Shown here: in pieces, positions 61,798 to 64,000 of the stretch
How the letters are laid out: each line of letters opens with the position of its first letter
How positions within the stretch are numbered: the stretch's first letter is position 1
Source: Aerococcus mictus
GTDB lineage: Bacteria > Bacillota > Bacilli > Lactobacillales > Aerococcaceae
Direction: 5' to 3'
NCBI RefSeq assembly: GCF_003286595.3
Contig: NZ_CP132985.1
Span: 310,001-374,000 of the forward strand
DNA length: 64,000 nucleotides
Program-made: the position numbers and the translations under genes
The notes under the pieces: model-generated
Database searches by the model: none
Seen by the model: the letters and a program-made list of their open reading frames with translations, nothing else
What the model was told of the DNA's origin: nothing

Positions 61798-61829
61798 TGC
61801 ACCCCTCCTTGACCTTCTACTATTATCAT

Positions 61830-61847
61830 ACTACTATTTATAGTAGT
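61830..61847. promoter_or_regulatory. Palindrome ACTACTAT-TT-ATAGTAGT, probable operator
   Basis: A perfect 8-bp inverted repeat lies between the XRE gene and the 44-residue ORF, inside the likely promoter of the small-gene block. It could bind the XRE protein or the CI-like repressor. Confidence 0.55.
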
Positions 61848-61866
61848 GATCAAGAGATTGGGCTCT

Positions 61867-62124
61867 TTATACATTGTTTCTTTCTTTGCGAACGTCATCA
61901 TATCCCATTAGCCATTCCATACTGACGTCCAGGGTCTTGCCTAGCAAATATAACTTTCGTTTATCAGGACTTGATTTATCATTAACGTATTGAGAAAAAT
62001 GACTCTTATTTAAATAGATCCCGAGTTGCTCTTGATACGGTTTAGACTTTTCTAAAATATCCACTTGTCTTAGATTTCTTTCTGACATTATTTGCTTCAG
62101 CCGAACACCGGTTGTCGTACTCAC
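61867..62124 (-). CDS. XRE-family HTH transcriptional regulator
   Basis: The 85-residue protein has an XRE helix-turn-helix spread over about 7-70 (VRLKQIMSERNLRQVDILEK, KSHFSQYVNDKSSPDKRKL, LGKTLDVSMEWLMGYDD), a Cro/CI-type minimal repressor without a peptidase domain. GTG 62124 has AAAGGTG 7 bases upstream. It may act with the palindrome at 61830 and oppose the CI-like repressor at the right end. Confidence 0.82.
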   Translation of the reverse strand: MSTTTGVRLKQIMSERNLRQVDILEKSKPYQEQLGIYLNKSHFSQYVNDKSSPDKRKLYLLGKTLDVSMEWLMGYDDVRKERNNV

Positions 62125-62150
62125 ACAATCACCTTTCCTTATTTATGTTA

Positions 62151-62702
62151 CTAATAAAATTTTTCTTCAATTTCATAAAGTTGGGGATCATATATAATCT
62201 TTAAATCATTCTTATCAAAGGGACGGCTGCGTATGAGAACCCCTACTTCCTTTTCTTTATTTAGTAAAACCCCTTTATCTTGCTCTAAAGATTCAATTAA
62301 TTGATTTGATACGGGATAGTTTAAGTCGTTTAGAACCTCTATAACTGATTCATCCCCTATATCAAAAAAGTAAATATCCAGCACTTTTGACTCATCATTA
62401 TTTACTCGCATACGGGCTTTTTTATCAAAGTTATAATCTTTATAAAACTCACCAAAATACGCTGTGTACGAAACGGTTATCTCATCAGGCTCAACCTCTA
62501 ATACTTGCATGAGTTTATAGCTGGTTTCCTTAGGACCGTCAGGGTTATAACTAAGGTTATCAGCAATAAGGGTTAAGCCAAGAGAAACAATAAACGTGAT
62601 TCCCGCTGCGATTAGCCAGGGTTGAACAGGGCGATCTATAATCTTGCTATATAGAGCAATTCCAACAAATAGAATAGTTAAAAGCCGAATTACATGCCTC
62701 AA
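62151..62702 (-). CDS. Unknown membrane protein of the integrated element
   Basis: The 183-residue protein has two N-terminal membrane segments (about 5-20 and 28-46), then a soluble acidic domain (about 60-183) with no recognised motif (VEPDEITVSYTAYFGEFYKD). The start is TTG 62702 with AAAGGAGC about 9 bases upstream. It lies in the lysogeny block, where superinfection-exclusion genes are common, but nothing in the sequence proves that role. Confidence 0.6.
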   Translation of the reverse strand: MRHVIRLLTILFVGIALYSKIIDRPVQPWLIAAGITFIVSLGLTLIADNLSYNPDGPKETSYKLMQVLEVEPDEITVSYTAYFGEFYKDYNFDKKARMRVNNDESKVLDIYFFDIGDESVIEVLNDLNYPVSNQLIESLEQDKGVLLNKEKEVGVLIRSRPFDKNDLKIIYDPQLYEIEEKFY

Positions 62703-62734
62703 GCACCAAATGCTCCTTTCTATAAATGACCTCG

Positions 62735-62776
62735 CCCACTCTTGATTCGCAAAAATTATGAGAGTGGGACTTTTTT
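62735..62776 (+). repeat. Hairpin repeat copy 2 (terminator-like on the plus strand)
   Basis: CCCACTCT (62735-62742) pairs with AGAGTGGG (62761-62768), followed by ACTTTTTT. It matches copy 1 at 60343-60385 at most positions including loop bases (TTGA-TCGC-AAA-TTATG), and each copy lies just downstream of a minus-strand stop codon. Confidence 0.75.
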
Positions 62777-63305
62777 ATTGTCTATATCTTAAACTTATTC
62801 CTCCTACATAGGTTGCCCAAATTGCTATTAAGGGAACAAATCTAATAAAAGTATCTAGTCCGAAAACTAACGTCCAGAAAAATGAAATAATAGAAAACAG
62901 AACAAATGCAATCACTGGGTGTTCAGCGGAGAAATAATAACCAGAAATCAAAAGCAGGGCATCAATTGCTAAGCATAATAAAAGACCTAATAAACATATC
63001 AACTGGAAGAAACCTGAAGTAATATGTAACAATCCAAAAGTTGCTGGTGTTCCAACAAAGGCTGCTATTAGTAAACAACCAATGCCGTCACTATCACTTG
63101 ATGAAACATACGGGCTTCTTAAGGGAGAATAGGTAGTCTTGTTATACAATTTGTTATAAGCAGCCTTTTTAGGATTCTTGATATAGCCCATTCCCTTTTT
63201 ACCATAAGAAGGGTCAATAGATTTCTTTAAAGTTCTTTTTGCTTTTCCAGTTGTTCGTGCAGATATACTTTTCTTCATGTCGGGCTTTCGTGGTCCGAAC
63301 TTCAT
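62775..63305 (-). CDS. Unknown membrane protein with basic N-terminus
   Basis: The 176-residue protein begins with a very basic soluble region (about 1-60, KFGPRKPDMKKSISARTTGK, rich in K/R) and continues with about four hydrophobic segments (about 75-172). No family is recognised. AGGAAGGAAG precedes ATG 63305, and it lies 13 bases downstream of the repressor stop, so it is likely cotranscribed with the CI-like repressor. Confidence 0.6.
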   Translation of the reverse strand: MKFGPRKPDMKKSISARTTGKAKRTLKKSIDPSYGKKGMGYIKNPKKAAYNKLYNKTTYSPLRSPYVSSSDSDGIGCLLIAAFVGTPATFGLLHITSGFFQLICLLGLLLCLAIDALLLISGYYFSAEHPVIAFVLFSIISFFWTLVFGLDTFIRFVPLIAIWATYVGGISLRYRQ

Positions 63306-63318
63306 AATTACTTCCTTC

Positions 63319-64000
63319 CTATAAAATAACCTTACCTAAAATTGTTACCTGATTAGCTTCCAGATGCATATCATCATACTTAGGATTTTCACTTCTTAAA
63401 ATAATTCCGTCTTCATTCGTATAAACTCGCTTGCAAGTAACCCCTTCATCAGCGATTCTCACGATAGCGACTTCACCATTCTCAACAGTAGGCTGGTGGC
63501 GAATATATACTTCATCACCTTTTTGAATCAGCGGTTGCATACTATCACCAGTAATTTCCACCAGTTCGTCTGCACCTTTAGGCACAACAGACGCTGACAC
63601 GACTTCATAATTATATTCATCATCATCAACATAAATGGCTGAACCAGCAGCGGAAGGGCGTTTACGTAAGGTGTAGGTTTCGTTTTCTTCATTAACTGTA
63701 TTCTGTTGTTCGAGCTGGTTTTCAGCGTAGTGCAGAACCTTTTGCTGACGGCGTTCTATTAATTTTGATGTTGTTTCAGTAACAGAGTCAAGTGTGGTAG
63801 ATGAACTTTGTTTAAAAGAAACTGTATCTTCATTATCTAATTGGTTAAAAAGGTCATCAAACATAACACCCATACCTTCTGCTGCCTTCTTTATTATTGG
63901 AATGGAAGGTGTGACTTTCTTTCCGTTTCGTGGATCCTTATTCTTTTCTAAAACAGATATGTAAGCTTTTGAAATACCTGATCTTTTTGAAAATGAGTCC
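63319..64000 (-). CDS. CI/LexA-type prophage repressor, 5' end cut by the window
   Basis: The frame is open to the window edge, so this is longer than the 184 residues counted from ATG 63873: upstream codons read SFSKRSGISKAYISVLEKNK, the recognition part of an XRE domain. The C-terminus is an S24 peptidase: cleavage site PSAAGSAIYVDDD (Ala-Gly), catalytic serine in VEITGDSMQPLI and lysine in VTCKRVYT. RecA-stimulated self-cleavage should induce the element. About 227 codons are visible. Confidence 0.92.
   Translation of the reverse strand, partial: DSFSKRSGISKAYISVLEKNKDPRNGKKVTPSIPIIKKAAEGMGVMFDDLFNQLDNEDTVSFKQSSSTTLDSVTETTSKLIERRQQKVLHYAENQLEQQNTVNEENETYTLRKRPSAAGSAIYVDDDEYNYEVVSASVVPKGADELVEITGDSMQPLIQKGDEVYIRHQPTVENGEVAIVRIADEGVTCKRVYTNEDGIILRSENPKYDDMHLEANQVTILGKVIL

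Noticed and set aside
1-64000. CRISPR arrays, insertion sequences, tRNA or rRNA genes
   Set aside because: No regularly spaced repeats, transposase ORFs, cloverleaf sequences or rRNA segments were recognised on reading both strands.

Overview
The window looks like a chromosomal segment of a low-to-medium GC lactic acid bacterium (Lactobacillales), most likely Aerococcus or a close relative. This is inferred from gene content, strong AGGAGG-type ribosome binding sites, extended -10 promoters, WalR and BirA boxes, and a LysM-CHAP wall hydrolase; no rRNA or tRNA is present to prove it. The last 5 kb is the lysogeny end of a prophage or related integrated element.

Layout. 1-1652: start of a glutathionyl-hydroquinone reductase (cut by the window edge) and a CofE-like protein. 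1698-8213: nickel-pincer-nucleotide genes larC-larE-larB plus a DMT transporter, bracketed by two paralogous convergent AraC-type regulators that each seem to carry two AraC DNA-binding units. larC is split by a textbook -1 slippery site. 8385-17405: an unusual amino-acid cluster of ornithine carbamoyltransferase, an AGCS symporter, a Clp/Hsp100 ATPase with a degenerate second ATPase domain, two tandem LOR/SDH (ornithine-cyclodeaminase-type) proteins and carbamate kinase, with no arginine deiminase. 17414-20525: metE-metF on the minus strand.

20799-43517: a near-complete anaerobic cobalamin cluster of about 27 genes. The upstream block (cblS, cobU, cobS, cobC, cobD, cbiB, an ECF S component and a lipoprotein) handles lower-ligand salvage and nucleotide-loop assembly. 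A cobalamin riboswitch with a readable terminator/antiterminator then precedes flavodoxin and the ring genes cbiA-C-D-E-T-F-G-H-J, cobA, cbiK, cbiL, cbiP, a PduO-type adenosyltransferase, precorrin-2 dehydrogenase, hemC and hemD. No cobT is present; CblS and probably CblT point to alpha-ribazole salvage. CbiP has lost the catalytic cysteine of its glutaminase domain.

43538-58910: ordinary chromosomal genes: tributyrin-esterase-like hydrolase, M17 aminopeptidase, nucleoside hydrolase, lipoprotein hydrolase, two-part ThrE exporter, HAD phosphatase, RsmF-like methyltransferase, lipoate ligase, bioY and birA with a BirA operator between them, CsbD, a ClC transporter, and a LysM-CHAP hydrolase behind a WalR-box promoter.

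58942-64000: an AT-rich integrated element with all genes on the minus strand: tyrosine integrase, two overlapping unknown genes, a small HTH gene, two unannotated-size small ORFs (29 and 44 aa), an XRE regulator, two membrane proteins and a CI/LexA-type repressor that runs off the right end. No CRISPR array, insertion sequence, tRNA or rRNA was seen.
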